Part shown: positions 46,567-58,952 of the stretch, piece after piece
How the letters are laid out: each line of letters starts with the position of its first letter
How positions within the stretch are numbered: the stretch's first letter is position 1
Source of the DNA: Synechococcus sp. ROS8604
GTDB lineage: Bacteria > Cyanobacteriota > Cyanobacteriia > PCC-6307 > Cyanobiaceae
Assembly: GCF_014279655.1 (NCBI RefSeq)
Contig: NZ_CP047946.1
Coordinates: 62,001 to 126,000 of the forward strand
DNA: 64,000 bases
Direction of reading: 5' to 3'
Translations under genes and position numbers: made by a program
The notes under the pieces: generated by a model
What the model saw: the letters and a program-made list of their open reading frames with translations, nothing else
Database searches by the model: none
Told to the model about the DNA's origin: nothing

Positions 46567-47283
46567 TCAAGCCTGGGGAAGCTTGTTCATCCGGCTATCG
46601 GTTTCTTCCCGAACCCAAACGTCAAACAGCTCTTTTGACATTTGCTTAGCCATGTCAGGGCTAAAGGTGGCTGGGGTGTAGCTCTCCAGCCGGGTCACCA
46701 ACCACCATTCGCCGATTCGAAAGGGCTCCATTAATAGGCCTGGTGAGCTGGTACGCAGGCGCTCGGCCAAGTGGGGATGGGCTTGTGTTAAGGGCAACGG
46801 ACCCACAATTCCCTTGGTGGAGCGCTCATAGCCTTGGGCATGGGCCGCTGCTAGATCAGCGAAATTGGCTTCGCGATTGGCGATCCGTAAGTACAACTCT
46901 CTCGCCAAAGCCCCATCTTTCACCCTGAGCAAGCTGTACACCACCTGGTCCAGCTGGGTTTTGCGGGTGAGGAAATGGGCTTCGGCTTTGGCATGAAAGT
47001 TGGATTCGCAATGTTTTTGAATCCGGTAAGGCCTGAGGATTTGTTGGTCGAAATCCTCCTGGCCGAGGCCGAGCCTGCCCCGATAGGCATCGATGTCCTC
47101 AGGACTTTGCAGGCGATTGCGTTGGGCAAAGTTATCCCGCGCTTCCTTTTGTTCCTCTTCGCTCAGGCTGGCCTGTTCCACGGCTTCATCCACCACCTGC
47201 CGTTCCACCAGGGTGCGCAGCAGGTTGTGGCGCCTCAGCAAGGCGAGGGCGTCGGCGTTGAGAGCTTCGATGGAGACGGTCAT
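46567..47283 (-). CDS. Parvulin-like peptidyl-prolyl isomerase
   Basis: 238 residues from ATG 47283 (an upstream in-frame start at 47325 adds non-conserved sequence). The N-terminal half is helical, SurA-like ([29 protein letters not shown]). A rotamase domain at about 120-220 has [19 protein letters not shown], then GIVGPLPL and a [13 protein letters not shown] strand. No signal peptide is seen, so it may act in the cytoplasm, perhaps keeping the RTX substrate export-competent. It is first in the secretion operon, 78 bp before the ABC gene, and divergent from secA. Confidence 0.83.
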   Translation of the reverse strand: MTVSIEALNADALALLRRHNLLRTLVERQVVDEAVEQASLSEEEQKEARDNFAQRNRLQSPEDIDAYRGRLGLGQEDFDQQILRPYRIQKHCESNFHAKAEAHFLTRKTQLDQVVYSLLRVKDGALARELYLRIANREANFADLAAAHAQGYERSTKGIVGPLPLTQAHPHLAERLRTSSPGLLMEPFRIGEWWLVTRLESYTPATFSPDMAKQMSKELFDVWVREETDSRMNKLPQA

Positions 47284-47372
47284 CGGGGCACTGTATCGAT
47301 TGGCTTCTGGCTTTTTCACGAGCACACCCCTCGCTCTCAGTAATCTGGGCTGCAGACGATTTGGCGATTTCC

Positions 47373-50225
47373 ATGCTCAAGCTCCTGCTGGGTGACCCCA
47401 ACGCCCGCAAGCTGAAGCGTTATCAGCCGATCGTGTCTGACATCAATCTGCTTGAGGAGGAGATTGCGCCGCTGAGCGACGGTGATCTACGCCGCCGCAC
47501 GGCTGAGTTTCGCCAGCGCTTGGAAGCTGCCGGGTCTCTCGATAAACAAAGACCCCTATTAGACGAGTTGCTGCCCGAGGCCTTCGCTGTGGTGCGGGAA
47601 GCCGGCAAGCGGGTGCTGGGCATGCGCCATTTCGATGTGCAGATGATCGGAGGCATGGTGCTGCATGAGGGGCAGATCGCCGAGATGAAAACCGGTGAGG
47701 GCAAAACGCTCGTTGCCACCCTCCCCAGCTATCTCAATGCGCTCACCGGCCGCGGTGTGCATGTGGTCACGGTGAATGACTACTTGGCCCGCCGCGATGC
47801 GGAATGGATGGGGCAAGTGCATCGATTCCTGGGGCTTTCGGTGGGCTTGATCCAGCAAGACATGACGCCCGCTGAGCGCCGGATTAATTACGGCTGTGAC
47901 ATCACCTATGCCACCAATTCAGAGCTTGGCTTTGACTATCTGCGCGACAACATGGCCGCAGACATCAATGAGGTGGTGCAGCGCGAATTTCAGTATTGCG
48001 TGATCGACGAAGTCGACTCCATCCTGATTGATGAAGCCCGTACGCCTTTGATTATTTCGGGCCAAGTGGAACGGCCTCAAGAGAAATACCAGAAGGCTGC
48101 AGAGGTGGCGAACGCCCTGGAAAGGGCCGCCGAAATGGGAAAAGACGGTATCGACCCCGAAGGTGATTACGAGGTGGATGAAAAGCAGCGCAGTTCCACA
48201 CTCACCGATGAGGGATTTGCCAAAGCTGAGGCCCTCATTGGCGTGGCTGATCTCTACAACCCTCAGGATCCATGGGCTCACTACATCACCAATGCCCTGA
48301 AGGCCAAGGAGCTGTTTGTTCGTGATGTGAATTACATCGTCCGCGATGGTGAGGCGGTGATCGTGGATGAGTTCACGGGCCGGGTGATGCCGGGCCGGCG
48401 TTGGAGTGATGGACAGCACCAGGCGATTGAGGCCAAGGAAGGCCTAGAGATTCAGCCAGAAACGCAAACGTTGGCGTCGATCACTTACCAGAATTTCTTT
48501 CTGCTCTATCCCCGTTTGGCCGGGATGACCGGTACGGCCAAAACAGAGGAAACGGAATTTGAAAAAACCTATTCCTTGCAGACCGCCATCGTGCCGACGA
48601 ATCGGGTGCGTGCCCGTCAGGATTGGGTGGATCAGGTCTACAAAACCGAAACGGCGAAATGGCGTGCCGTCGCTAAAGAAACCGCTGAGGTGCATAAGCA
48701 AGGACGCCCCGTGTTGGTGGGCACCACCAGTGTTGAGAAAAGTGAGTTGCTGAGTGCCTTGCTTGCGGAGGAAAACATCCCCCACAACCTGCTGAATGCC
48801 AAGCCGGAAAATGTGGAGCGGGAGGCGGAAATCGTGGCCCAGGCTGGTAGGGCTGGCTCAGTGACCATTGCCACGAACATGGCGGGCCGCGGCACCGACA
48901 TCATTCTTGGCGGTAACAGCGATTACATGGCGCGTCTCAAGCTGCGTGAAGTGCTGCTTCCCCGGCTGGTACGGCCGGAAGATGGCCACCGGCCTCCGGT
49001 GCCGCTGCAGCGCAGTGCTGATGGCGGTGGTGGTTTCTCCGAATCGGCTCCAGCGAGTGGTCCCCACGGCAATGCCCCGAGTGAAGCCAAGGCGATTGGC
49101 AACCTCTATCCCTGCCAGCTCACGGAGGAGACGGATCAGGCGCTGGTGGAGCTGGCTAAGCAGTTGGTGAAGGCATGGGGTGATCGCGCGCTGAGTGTGA
49201 TCGAACTGGAAGATCGCATTGCCACGGCAGCGGAGAAAGCCCCCACGGAGGATCCCGAGATTGCTCAGTTGCGTGCCGCCATCGCCCAGGTGAAAGGCGA
49301 ATACGACGCCGTGGTGAAACAGGAGGAGATGGGCGTGCGTGAGGCTGGAGGCCTGCACGTGATCGGCACGGAGCGTCACGAATCACGCCGGGTTGATAAC
49401 CAGCTTCGCGGCCGTGCGGGCCGCCAGGGTGACCCTGGAAGCACCAGGTTCTTCCTTTCGTTGGGTGACAACCTCCTGCGCATCTTTGGAGGTGAGCGTG
49501 TAGCTGGCTTGATGAATGCCTTCCGGGTGGAAGAAGACATGCCGATTGAATCGGGCATGCTTACGCGCTCACTTGAGGGGGCGCAAAAGAAGGTTGAGAC
49601 GTACTACTACGACATCCGTAAGCAGGTGTTTGAGTATGACGAGGTGATGAACAATCAACGCAAAGCGGTGTACACCGAACGGCGTCGCGTGCTTGATGGC
49701 CGTGAACTGAAAAAGCAGGTGATTGGTTACGGAGAGCGCACCATGAATGAGATCGTTGAGGCCTATGTGAATCCAGACCTCCCGCCCGAGGAATGGGATG
49801 TCTCCCAGCTTGTGAGCAAGGTGAAGGAGTTTGTTTATTTGCTCGAAGATCTGCAGCCCGATCAACTCCAGGGCCTCTCAATGGAGGATCTCAAGGCCTT
49901 CCTTCAGGAGCAATTACGCAACGCCTACGATCTCAAAGAAGGGCAAATCGAGGAGTTGCGCCCAGGGCTGATGAGAGAGGCGGAGCGTTTCTTTATCTTG
50001 CAGCAGATTGATACGCTCTGGCGTGAACATCTGCAAGCTATGGATGCCTTGCGTGAATCGGTTGGATTGCGGGGTTATGGCCAGAAAGATCCGTTGATTG
50101 AATATAAAAATGAGGGCTACGACATGTTCCTGGAAATGATGACAAATATGCGCCGTAACGTGATCTATTCGATGTTTATGTTCCAGCCGGCACCTCCGGC
50201 AACGGCTCAGTCAACATCTGCTTGA
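47373..50225 (+). CDS. secA: Preprotein translocase subunit SecA
   Basis: ATPase motor that pushes unfolded proteins through SecYEG at plasma and thylakoid membranes. 950 residues from ATG 47373 ([18 protein letters not shown]); the TTG at 47361 in the same frame is unlikely. Walker A MKTGEGKT is near residue 107, VNDYLARRD follows, [19 protein letters not shown] is the DEAD-type motif region, and NMAGRGTDI lies further on. Cyanobacterial insertion with Gly/Ser-rich residues at about 540-580. The C-terminus lacks the Cys-rich zinc tail of enterobacterial SecA. Divergent from the secretion operon. Confidence 0.97.
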   Translation: MLKLLLGDPNARKLKRYQPIVSDINLLEEEIAPLSDGDLRRRTAEFRQRLEAAGSLDKQRPLLDELLPEAFAVVREAGKRVLGMRHFDVQMIGGMVLHEGQIAEMKTGEGKTLVATLPSYLNALTGRGVHVVTVNDYLARRDAEWMGQVHRFLGLSVGLIQQDMTPAERRINYGCDITYATNSELGFDYLRDNMAADINEVVQREFQYCVIDEVDSILIDEARTPLIISGQVERPQEKYQKAAEVANALERAAEMGKDGIDPEGDYEVDEKQRSSTLTDEGFAKAEALIGVADLYNPQDPWAHYITNALKAKELFVRDVNYIVRDGEAVIVDEFTGRVMPGRRWSDGQHQAIEAKEGLEIQPETQTLASITYQNFFLLYPRLAGMTGTAKTEETEFEKTYSLQTAIVPTNRVRARQDWVDQVYKTETAKWRAVAKETAEVHKQGRPVLVGTTSVEKSELLSALLAEENIPHNLLNAKPENVEREAEIVAQAGRAGSVTIATNMAGRGTDIILGGNSDYMARLKLREVLLPRLVRPEDGHRPPVPLQRSADGGGGFSESAPASGPHGNAPSEAKAIGNLYPCQLTEETDQALVELAKQLVKAWGDRALSVIELEDRIATAAEKAPTEDPEIAQLRAAIAQVKGEYDAVVKQEEMGVREAGGLHVIGTERHESRRVDNQLRGRAGRQGDPGSTRFFLSLGDNLLRIFGGERVAGLMNAFRVEEDMPIESGMLTRSLEGAQKKVETYYYDIRKQVFEYDEVMNNQRKAVYTERRRVLDGRELKKQVIGYGERTMNEIVEAYVNPDLPPEEWDVSQLVSKVKEFVYLLEDLQPDQLQGLSMEDLKAFLQEQLRNAYDLKEGQIEELRPGLMREAERFFILQQIDTLWREHLQAMDALRESVGLRGYGQKDPLIEYKNEGYDMFLEMMTNMRRNVIYSMFMFQPAPPATAQSTSA

Positions 50226-50228
50226 GGG

Positions 50229-51722
50229 TTAAAGCCCGGTCTCGTCGACAATCAATATGTTTTTGACAATGCCCTGGTCTGCGCCAGATGCGTAAAGTAA
50301 AATTTCTAAGTTGTTCGTGTAGTGATCTAATTCGAAGCTCCAGCTACCATCTTTATTTGATTTGGTTTGAATGTTGTGAGAGATGTCGTGTTTGAGCTGA
50401 ATTGTGATGCCTTTTGCTTCCAGTAGCTCTAATCGAATGCGGTAGTTCCCTTGGTGAAGGCTGCAATAAGGGCCATGGGCAATAAGATGAATTTTGGAAT
50501 CTTCCGGAGCCGTGTAGCGAATTTCAGATGGTCCCGCTGGAATTGATTGGTGGTGGATGGAAGAGATGGATGTCGTTATCATCGCTGCGATCGGGATCTC
50601 GAGTTGGTTGGCTGCGAACTCAGGAAAAGCATTGGTGGTAGATAGTGGTTGAAGTTTCTTTGCTATCAGTGCTTTGTTGAGAAGTAGCAGATAGCCAGGG
50701 AAATTGATAATGTTTTCTGTGGAGATTCTTGTGAGGCGTCCTCTCGAGATGACTTGAAATAAGCCATAGCCTTGCTCGGTAGCTGTGTCCAGCATTGCTC
50801 TTAATGGCTTGGGTACAAGGCCATCTAAACATTCAAAAATGATGCCAAAAGTCTCGTTGTCATTCGCCATAAAGGTTATCGTTTGCTTCATCCCTTCAAG
50901 GACCTGGCCTTCATGATGTTCAACATCAATCTTCGCGAAGGATGGTTTATTAATCTTTTTTTGTTGTAGGAATGAGTCAACCGTTGTGGAATTCACCTGT
51001 ACTTCCTTTCTTGTCTGGAGCTCGCTTCCTTGTTGCTCGCTTTGGCTGGACTGAGGCGTGACGCTGGCGCCTCCGGTGTGGTGAGGGTTCACCCAAAGAC
51101 TTAAAGGGGAGGATGTATTTGATGCGGCGCTTTGAATCGCTTGGCAATGGCTTAAGCCGTTGTTGAAAAAATTCGTAGCACAGAGTTCATGCATTTCAGG
51201 GTTGGGCTCAAAAGCGAAGATCTGGGTGGGGATCCTCCGTGTGAGATGACCAAGTCGTGCCGCAAAAATTCCGCAATTGGCACCAATATCTAGAAATGTT
51301 CGTTCCCAATCCCATAGATATTGGGTGATTTGATAATTCTCTTCTTCGTAGGCTGAATCTCTAATCAGGTTGGCGGGAAAGCCGCAATCAGGAACATTGA
51401 CGATGAAGAATAGGTTGTCAAGATTCCAGCTCGCGGTGCGATTAGCACCGAAATAAGAGGCCTGTCGATGGTTATTGCGTATGGCAAGGGTCTCGAGGTG
51501 TTGAAGACGGTTTTGGAAGCATTTCAGTTGATCGTCTGCTTCACGCAGTAGATGCGTTGTGTGGTCTAATTTTCGCTCTAAAGATTTCCCTTGACGGGTT
51601 GCTGATTCGAGTTGGTTTTCGATGGTCTTGAGCTGAGCCCCCACTGCTTCAATGTCTTTGGCGCTGGCAGGGAGTAATGCTTTGATCAGTCTTTTAATTC
51701 TATGCTTCCAGTATTGATGCAT
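50229..51722 (-). CDS. FkbM-family methyltransferase with N-terminal coiled coil and extra C-terminal domain
   Basis: 497 residues. An N-terminal ~80-residue coiled coil (IENQLESATRQGKSLERKL) precedes an SAM-dependent FkbM domain at about 95-340, with WERTFLDIGANCGIFAARLG as motif I, FAFEPNPEMHELC, and KIDVEHHEGQVLEGM. Beyond about 370 is a beta-rich domain that I do not recognise (SEIRYTAPEDSKIHLIAHGP). FkbM enzymes O-methylate sugars or other small groups, so this may decorate a surface glycan. It stands alone between core genes secA (3-bp gap between stops) and cysE and is AT-richer than both, which suggests insertion. Confidence 0.85.
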   Translation of the reverse strand: MHQYWKHRIKRLIKALLPASAKDIEAVGAQLKTIENQLESATRQGKSLERKLDHTTHLLREADDQLKCFQNRLQHLETLAIRNNHRQASYFGANRTASWNLDNLFFIVNVPDCGFPANLIRDSAYEEENYQITQYLWDWERTFLDIGANCGIFAARLGHLTRRIPTQIFAFEPNPEMHELCATNFFNNGLSHCQAIQSAASNTSSPLSLWVNPHHTGGASVTPQSSQSEQQGSELQTRKEVQVNSTTVDSFLQQKKINKPSFAKIDVEHHEGQVLEGMKQTITFMANDNETFGIIFECLDGLVPKPLRAMLDTATEQGYGLFQVISRGRLTRISTENIINFPGYLLLLNKALIAKKLQPLSTTNAFPEFAANQLEIPIAAMITTSISSIHHQSIPAGPSEIRYTAPEDSKIHLIAHGPYCSLHQGNYRIRLELLEAKGITIQLKHDISHNIQTKSNKDGSWSFELDHYTNNLEILLYASGADQGIVKNILIVDETGL

Positions 51723-51784
51723 AATTCAAAAATGTACAATAGTCTTGGTTGGAACAATAATGGTAATCTTAAAAACAATTGTGT

Positions 51785-52522
51785 TTAATCCCCTAAAAAC
51801 TCAAGGATTTCTCGATCCTTGAGGTTTTGGGATTGGCCTGCACTCCCTTCACGAATTGGACTCCCTGCTGATACGGCGTTAAGGCAGCTCTGCAATTCGC
51901 CAACCTGATTTTCCAGCTGATCAATTCGCTCCATCAGGTTGCGGATCACATTCGCTTCTGCATCCGGTAAGGCTGAGTGAGCGAGAGGGTTAATGCGGAC
52001 ACCGCTCTGGTGAATCACTCGTCCAGGGATGCCCACCACGGTGCAGTTCTGTTCCACACTGCGCACCACCACTGAGCCTGCTCCGATTCTTGTGTTAGCG
52101 CCCACCTCAATGGCCCCCAGCACCTTGGCGCCGGCTCCCACCACAACGTTGTTGGCGAGTGTGGGGTGACGCTTGCCGCTGTCTTTGCCCGTACCGCCGA
52201 GGGTTACACCTTGATAGAGCAGGCAGCGATCGCCAATTTCGCTGGTTTCACCGATTACCACTCCCATGCCGTGATCGATGAAGACGCTGCGGCCGATCGT
52301 GGCGCCCGGGTGGATCTCGATTCCGGTGATTCCTCGCCCCAGCTGGCTGAGAAGGCGTGCCGGCAATTTCAGCGGTAGGCGGGAGTGCCAGAGCCGATGG
52401 CTCAATCTGTGCAGGCTGATCGCTTGAAAGCCTGGATAGCAGAGCAGGATCTCGAGAGGTCCGCGCGCTGCTGGATCTCGTTCGCGGATGATCGCAAAGT
52501 CGGCCCGAATTTGATCAAGCAT
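51785..52522 (-). CDS. cysE: Serine O-acetyltransferase
   Basis: Makes O-acetylserine, the acceptor for sulfide in cysteine synthesis. 245 residues: an N-terminal helical part ([26 protein letters not shown]) and a left-handed beta-helix of hexapeptide repeats ([24 protein letters not shown], then [27 protein letters not shown]). The catalytic His is in DHGMG. The C-terminal ~45 residues are a variable tail. Separated from the FkbM gene upstream in position by 62 bp and from the GntR gene by 80 bp. Confidence 0.95.
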   Translation of the reverse strand: MLDQIRADFAIIRERDPAARGPLEILLCYPGFQAISLHRLSHRLWHSRLPLKLPARLLSQLGRGITGIEIHPGATIGRSVFIDHGMGVVIGETSEIGDRCLLYQGVTLGGTGKDSGKRHPTLANNVVVGAGAKVLGAIEVGANTRIGAGSVVVRSVEQNCTVVGIPGRVIHQSGVRINPLAHSALPDAEANVIRNLMERIDQLENQVGELQSCLNAVSAGSPIREGSAGQSQNLKDREILEFLGD

Positions 52523-52602
52523 GGCCTTGCTGCTTTGAGCCTGTGGCTAGTGCGCTCATCATCTCGTGCGGGCATCCCTCATCGCGTCGGATCAGGGCCT
52601 GA

Positions 52603-53592
52603 TCAGTGGCTGACCAGACCGATTTCCTTGCGGAGGAGCTCGATCGTGTCACCACTGAGGTAGCTCTCGGCGCAGTGCACTTGGGGCATGCGCATCAGTT
52701 GGGAGCGGTTTTGACGCAGGCTTTGCTCCACCAGCGGCATGCTGGGTCGATCACACAGCACGTGGCTGGAGGCGCGCAGAAGGGCCAGTAGCCTGCTGCC
52801 GATGTCTGGAGTGGCGGTCATCAGCAGCAGGTCGTTGCCGCGCATGCTGTGCAGGATCACCTCAGCGGCTCGCAGGATGCCGGGGCTAATGCTTACCAGG
52901 CCGACGCAGCTGCCTTGGCGGAGCTCTTTGAGCATCCCCAATTCCGCTTTGAAGTCGTTGAGATCCACGGCCACAGCGCGCACGCCGTGCTTCTTGGCGA
53001 GCTCTTCCACGGGCTGAAGGAAGTACCTGCTGGTCACCACCGTTCCATTGCTGGCGTTCTCAAGCACGCTCTCCAGCTCTTCCATCGGCACCACTTCCAC
53101 GGGCACGTTGATGTTGGGTTCGAGTTCTTCTGCGATCAGCATCGAAGCGCCAATGTCTTCTCGTGGGGTGCTCACGAGCACCCGGGCGCCGCAGCGCAGG
53201 CGCCAATCGATTTCCCGCGTGAGCAGTTCTCGGGTTTGCTGCAGGGTGCAACCCGCGTTGAGCAGGCCATCCACGCACTTGCGCACCTCTCGATCGAGAT
53301 CGGTGACGCCACGGTTGCGGATATGGGGCGGGGTTCGGATCTCCCTTGGCTTCTGTTGATCGCGGACGTAGATCCCAGAACCTGCCATCGCTTCCACCAC
53401 CCCATCGGTTTCGAGCTGGCGGTATACCTTGCTGATCGTGTTGCGATGCAGGCCGGTCTGCATCGCTAGTTGTCTTGTACTCGGAAGACGATGCCCAGGA
53501 GGGTAGTGCCGGGCGGCGATGGCGAAACAGATCTGGTTGTAGAGCTGGGTCGATGCCGGTATGTCGCTTTCCTGTTGGATGTGGAATCGCAC
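52603..53592 (-). CDS. GntR-family transcriptional regulator with cyanobacterial C-terminal domain
   Basis: 329 residues from GTG 53592 (MRFHIQQESDIPASTQLYNQI); a TTG at 53646 is in frame but reads as leader. The winged-helix domain at about 1-80 has RLPSTRQLAMQTGLHRNTISKVYRQLETDGVV. The remainder (about 95-329) is not an aminotransferase, as in MocR, nor a FadR-type effector domain I recognise. It reads as alternating beta/alpha, like a periplasmic-binding or Rossmann-type fold (VLVSTPREDIG; TVVTSRYFL; VGLVSISPGILRAAEVI). Effector unknown. Transcribed towards cysE. Confidence 0.82.
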   Translation of the reverse strand: MRFHIQQESDIPASTQLYNQICFAIAARHYPPGHRLPSTRQLAMQTGLHRNTISKVYRQLETDGVVEAMAGSGIYVRDQQKPREIRTPPHIRNRGVTDLDREVRKCVDGLLNAGCTLQQTRELLTREIDWRLRCGARVLVSTPREDIGASMLIAEELEPNINVPVEVVPMEELESVLENASNGTVVTSRYFLQPVEELAKKHGVRAVAVDLNDFKAELGMLKELRQGSCVGLVSISPGILRAAEVILHSMRGNDLLLMTATPDIGSRLLALLRASSHVLCDRPSMPLVEQSLRQNRSQLMRMPQVHCAESYLSGDTIELLRKEIGLVSH

Positions 53593-53695
53593 GCCGGTGG
53601 ACCGGATTGATGTGGCCACCTTAAGGACTGGGCGGCTTGGTGACAATTGTTGAGCTGCCCCATGACCCGATCTAGCGGCTTATCTTCACGCGCTG

Positions 53696-54475
53696 ATGCC
53701 CAATCCTTCCATTCTTCCTCCTGTGCTTCCCGAGCCATCGCCAGGGTCTTGGTTGATGGTGAACACCGGTCCGGTGCCCTTGCGCTGCTGGTGGGCGCCC
53801 ACCAACAGCGCGAAGCCAGCCACCCATGCCGTCATCGTGCTTCCCGAGATCTTTGGCTTGAACCCCTGGGTGCGGGGTGTGGCCGACCGCTTGTCGGCAG
53901 CGGGTGTTCCGGCCCTGGCGATGCCGCTGTTTGCGCGCACGGCCCCAGAGCTGGAGCTGGGGTATGACCCCGAGTCCACCCGTGAAGGGCGGCGCCATAA
54001 GGAGGCCACGAGCACCGAGGGTATCCTCGTCGATGTTCAAGCCTCGATCGCTTGGTTACGGCAGGAGCTAGCCCCCAGTGATTCATCTCTGCGGATCACC
54101 GTGGTGGGCTTTTGCTTCGGGGGGCATGCCGCATTGCTGGCCGCCACCCTGGCGGAGGTGCAAGTGAGCTTTGATTTTTATGGGGCTGGGGTGAGCCGTG
54201 GGCGGCCCGGTGGAGGCCCCCCCAGCTTGGAGCTGCTGACCTCGGTGCAGGGAGAGCTGCATTGTTTGTGCGGCAGCATCGATCCCCTGATCCCATGCTC
54301 AGATCAGCGGGCGATACAAGCTGCCTTACAAGCGGAGGATCCCAGCGGGCTTCGTTTGCGCTACAGCGTTTTTGAAGGGGCTGATCACGGCTTCATGTGT
54401 GAAGCCCGTGATCAATATGACCAGGCCTCAGCGAGGGAGGGCTGGAGGCTGCTTCTGGAAGCGGTTCAGTCTTGA
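53696..54475 (+). CDS. Dienelactone hydrolase family protein
   Basis: 259 residues, alpha/beta-hydrolase fold. The nucleophile Cys is in [11 protein letters not shown] near residue 139, the acid in CGSIDPLIP near 199, and the His in [11 protein letters not shown] near 229, giving the Cys-Asp-His triad of carboxymethylenebutenolidase-type enzymes. A conserved [23 protein letters not shown] block lies near the start. Substrate unknown; in cyanobacteria these are not tied to catechol breakdown. It is divergent from the GntR gene (103-bp gap), which may regulate it, and its 3' end overlaps infC by 10 bp. Confidence 0.88.
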   Translation: MPNPSILPPVLPEPSPGSWLMVNTGPVPLRCWWAPTNSAKPATHAVIVLPEIFGLNPWVRGVADRLSAAGVPALAMPLFARTAPELELGYDPESTREGRRHKEATSTEGILVDVQASIAWLRQELAPSDSSLRITVVGFCFGGHAALLAATLAEVQVSFDFYGAGVSRGRPGGGPPSLELLTSVQGELHCLCGSIDPLIPCSDQRAIQAALQAEDPSGLRLRYSVFEGADHGFMCEARDQYDQASAREGWRLLLEAVQS

Positions 54476-55104
54476 GAGCTGATCCGACGCGCCGGTGAAG
54501 GAATGGTGCGCACCGCGTTATTACCAGCGCCTTCTTCCTTGTCTTTCTTCAAGAGCGGCGCTTTGCGGGGTGTGAGGAACATGATCATGTTGCGGCCCTC
54601 GCGCTTCGGGGGCTGTTGCACTTCTGCAGGCTCTTCAAGGTCTTTGGCCATGCGGCGCAGCAAGACCTCGGCCAAGGCGGTGTGCTGAATCTCCCGTCCT
54701 CGGAAAATGACCGTGCACTTCACTTTGTCGCCCGCTTTGAGGAAGCGCTGCGCTTGGCCGATGCGAACGTCGTAATCGTGAGAATCAATTTTGTAACGCA
54801 TTTTGACCTCTTTAACTTCGGTCTGGTGCGATTTTTTTTTCGCTTCTTTGGCCTTCTTTTCTTGCTCGAATTTGAATTTGCCGTAGTCCATGATCCGGCA
54901 TACCGGCGGATCGGCTTTCTCGCTCACTAAAACGAGATCAAGCTCGCGCTCACGCGCAACTTCTAATGCTTTTTCCCGGTCGATCACCCCAAGCTGCTCG
55001 CCGTCTGCGTCAACAACCCTTAACTGGGGGTAATTGATGCGGTCATTGATGTTGGGGAGCTCCCGGACGGGGGCGCGACGGTCAAAGCGAGGACGTGGAG
55101 GCAT
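54466..55104 (-). CDS. infC: Translation initiation factor IF-3
   Basis: 212 residues. N-domain with [24 protein letters not shown], the Lys-rich linker [15 protein letters not shown], and C-domain with [23 protein letters not shown] and MIMFLTPRK. About 30 residues longer at the C-terminus than E. coli IF-3. The apparent start is ATG, not the rare AUU used for autoregulation in E. coli; I see no other start in a better place. Convergent with the hydrolase, 53 bp downstream of miaA. Confidence 0.95.
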   Translation of the reverse strand: MPPRPRFDRRAPVRELPNINDRINYPQLRVVDADGEQLGVIDREKALEVARERELDLVLVSEKADPPVCRIMDYGKFKFEQEKKAKEAKKKSHQTEVKEVKMRYKIDSHDYDVRIGQAQRFLKAGDKVKCTVIFRGREIQHTALAEVLLRRMAKDLEEPAEVQQPPKREGRNMIMFLTPRKAPLLKKDKEEGAGNNAVRTIPSPARRISSQD

Positions 55105-55157
55105 TCAGTGTTGTGAAGGACTGCTGATGAAAAGCGGTGCTCAGCAGATATTGCTCT

Positions 55158-56126
55158 TCAGCCTAGACCTGCTTCGATCAGGCTCATCGCTTCGCTGAGC
55201 GCATCCTGACCTGTGAGCCAGTGGGGATTGTGTTGGCGGCGGAACCAGGTGCGCTGCCGCTTGGCAAATTGCTGCGTGCGCTGGGTGGTGGTGGCGATGG
55301 CCTGCGCTTCGCTCAGGCCTCCTTGCAGCACTTCGAGTGCTTCGCCATAGCCGATCGTTTTCAGCATGGGAAGGTCAGGCCCATAGCGCTGGCTCAGTCG
55401 CTGCGTTTCTTCAATCAAGCCCTCCTGATAGATCTGTTGAGTTCGTTGGGCGATGCGCGATCGCAGCTCCACGGGGTCGAGTCCGAGCTCCAGCACGCGC
55501 CAGGGCGGCGGATTGCTCGACTGTTGCTCACTCATCGGTTTGCCGCTGGCGTACAGCACCTCCAGAGCGCGTTGGGTGCGAACCGCATCTGCTGGAGCGA
55601 TCTTTGCGGCCGCTGGGGGATCGGCCTGTTGGAGGAGTTGATGGCAGTTCTCTTGACCCAGTGAGCTGAGTTGGCGGCGCAGCTCGGCTTGAGGGGGCAC
55701 GGCCGGAGGCTGCAAACCCTGAGTGAGGGCCTTCAGATACAGGCCGCTGCCTCCGGCTAGAAAGGCCACGCCTCGATCCTTGAGCACCTGGCTCACGGCT
55801 GCAGCGGCTTCCTGCTGAAACTCCTGAAGAGTGATCGGTTGATCAGGGGAGCGCAGGTCGAGGAGGTGATGGGTCACGCGCCGTTGTTGCTCGGCCGTGG
55901 GTTTGGCCGTGCCGATATCCATCTCTCGGTAAAGCTGGCGAGAATCGATGTTGAGGATCTCCAGCTGGAAGTGCTCAGCAAGCTCAAGCGCGAGCGCGGT
56001 TTTGCCGCTCGCCGTCGGCCCCACCAGCGCCACCACCAGGGGAGCCTCTGCATTGATGTTTGCGTTGTCTTTTGCGTTGACTGTTGCCTCGGCTGTGGTT
56101 CCGAATTCAGAGCTGCTCTGTTTCAT
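55158..56126 (-). CDS. miaA: tRNA dimethylallyltransferase
   Basis: Adds dimethylallyl to A37 of tRNAs reading UNN codons. 322 residues. P-loop GPTASGKT is at 36-43, [18 protein letters not shown] follows, the [14 protein letters not shown] block is central, and the C-terminal [19 protein letters not shown] is the tRNA-contact region. The first ~28 residues are an Asn/Ala-rich extension not expected in the family, so the true start may be further in. Divergent from gyrB (117-bp gap), upstream of infC on the same strand. Confidence 0.94.
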   Translation of the reverse strand: MKQSSSEFGTTAEATVNAKDNANINAEAPLVVALVGPTASGKTALALELAEHFQLEILNIDSRQLYREMDIGTAKPTAEQQRRVTHHLLDLRSPDQPITLQEFQQEAAAAVSQVLKDRGVAFLAGGSGLYLKALTQGLQPPAVPPQAELRRQLSSLGQENCHQLLQQADPPAAAKIAPADAVRTQRALEVLYASGKPMSEQQSSNPPPWRVLELGLDPVELRSRIAQRTQQIYQEGLIEETQRLSQRYGPDLPMLKTIGYGEALEVLQGGLSEAQAIATTTQRTQQFAKRQRTWFRRQHNPHWLTGQDALSEAMSLIEAGLG

Positions 56127-56216
56127 CGAAGAAACGACGGGTGCATCCCCTTTAAAAATGACGCGTCAGAGGCTTCTACGAGCGCCTCTGGGATACCGGT
56201 GGTAAGTTGAAGATGA

Positions 56217-58210
<1,994 letters not shown>

Positions 58211-58211
<1 letters not shown>

Positions 58212-58549
58212 TGCGCATGTCGACAGGGGTTGTGTTGCGTTGGGGTTGGCTGCTTGGCGTGGCCTTGATGGCACCTGCGGCCTTGCCCGCTGGAGGTGCT
58301 CAGCGGCGGCTTCCCCCTTTGCGCCGGCAGGAGGGCAAAGGCCCCCTCCTCAGCGGTGAGTGCTGTGTGTTGCGCTCCAGCCCTTTGGTGGCAGCTCCTG
58401 CTCTGCGCCGTCTGGAGTTAGGCACTCCTCTCCAGATGTTGCGCCACTGGCGGGGAGACGACGGCCGCGATTGGATTCAAGTTCAGGTGTCTTCAAGCCA
58501 GGGTTTGCCAGCTGGTTTTCAGTCAATTCGGGGATGGGTGCATGGCTGA
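58211..58549 (+). CDS. Small exported SH3-like protein
   Basis: 112 residues with a hydrophobic N-terminal signal-like segment (about 6-26, [16 protein letters not shown]), then a bacterial SH3-type fold: [42 protein letters not shown], ending GWVHG. SH3b domains often bind cell-wall peptides or act in envelope proteins. It is coupled to gyrB (one-base overlap) and to the crcB pair (8-bp overlap), which is a frequent but functionally unexplained packing. Confidence 0.75.
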
Positions 58550-58952
58550 AGCATTCACCGCAGGTCAGGTGGTGCTGGTGGGGATTGGCGCCATTCCTGG
58601 TGCGTGGCTTCGTCTGCGAATTGTCAATCACTTCGAGCCGATGGTTCCCCGCAAGCATTGGGGAACCTTTGCTGTCAATCTCGTTGCCGCCTTTGCCCTC
58701 GGTCTGGTGCTTGGCCTGCAAGTGAATGATCCCTGCGCAACCTCTAAAGGACTTGCCGGGCTCACCTTATTGATTGGAGTGGGCTTTTTTGGCAGCCTCA
58801 GCACGTTTTCCACCTTTGCCGTTGAGTTGCTCAACACCCTGAAGCAGAGGAATTGGCTGGAAGCGCTGTTCCTAGGTGTGGGTTCGATTGTGGGTGGCTT
58901 GGTGGCGGCTGGCTTTGGCTACGGGCTTGGCTTGGCGGAAGGAGGTCTCTGA
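58542..58952 (+). CDS. crcB: Fluoride efflux channel subunit CrcB, first copy
   Basis: 136 residues with four membrane helices. Family signatures are [14 protein letters not shown] in helix 2 (Asn that lines the pore) and [15 protein letters not shown] in the broken helix 3 (the phenylalanine box). Fluc/CrcB works as a dual-topology dimer, and here a second, different crcB follows with a one-base overlap, pointing to an obligate heterodimer. No fluoride riboswitch is visible because the upstream DNA is coding. Confidence 0.93.
   Translation: MAEAFTAGQVVLVGIGAIPGAWLRLRIVNHFEPMVPRKHWGTFAVNLVAAFALGLVLGLQVNDPCATSKGLAGLTLLIGVGFFGSLSTFSTFAVELLNTLKQRNWLEALFLGVGSIVGGLVAAGFGYGLGLAEGGL

Noticed and set aside
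55453-56205. Plus-strand ORFs opposite miaA
   Set aside because: They are antisense shadows; miaA has clear P-loop and tRNA-binding motifs on the minus strand.
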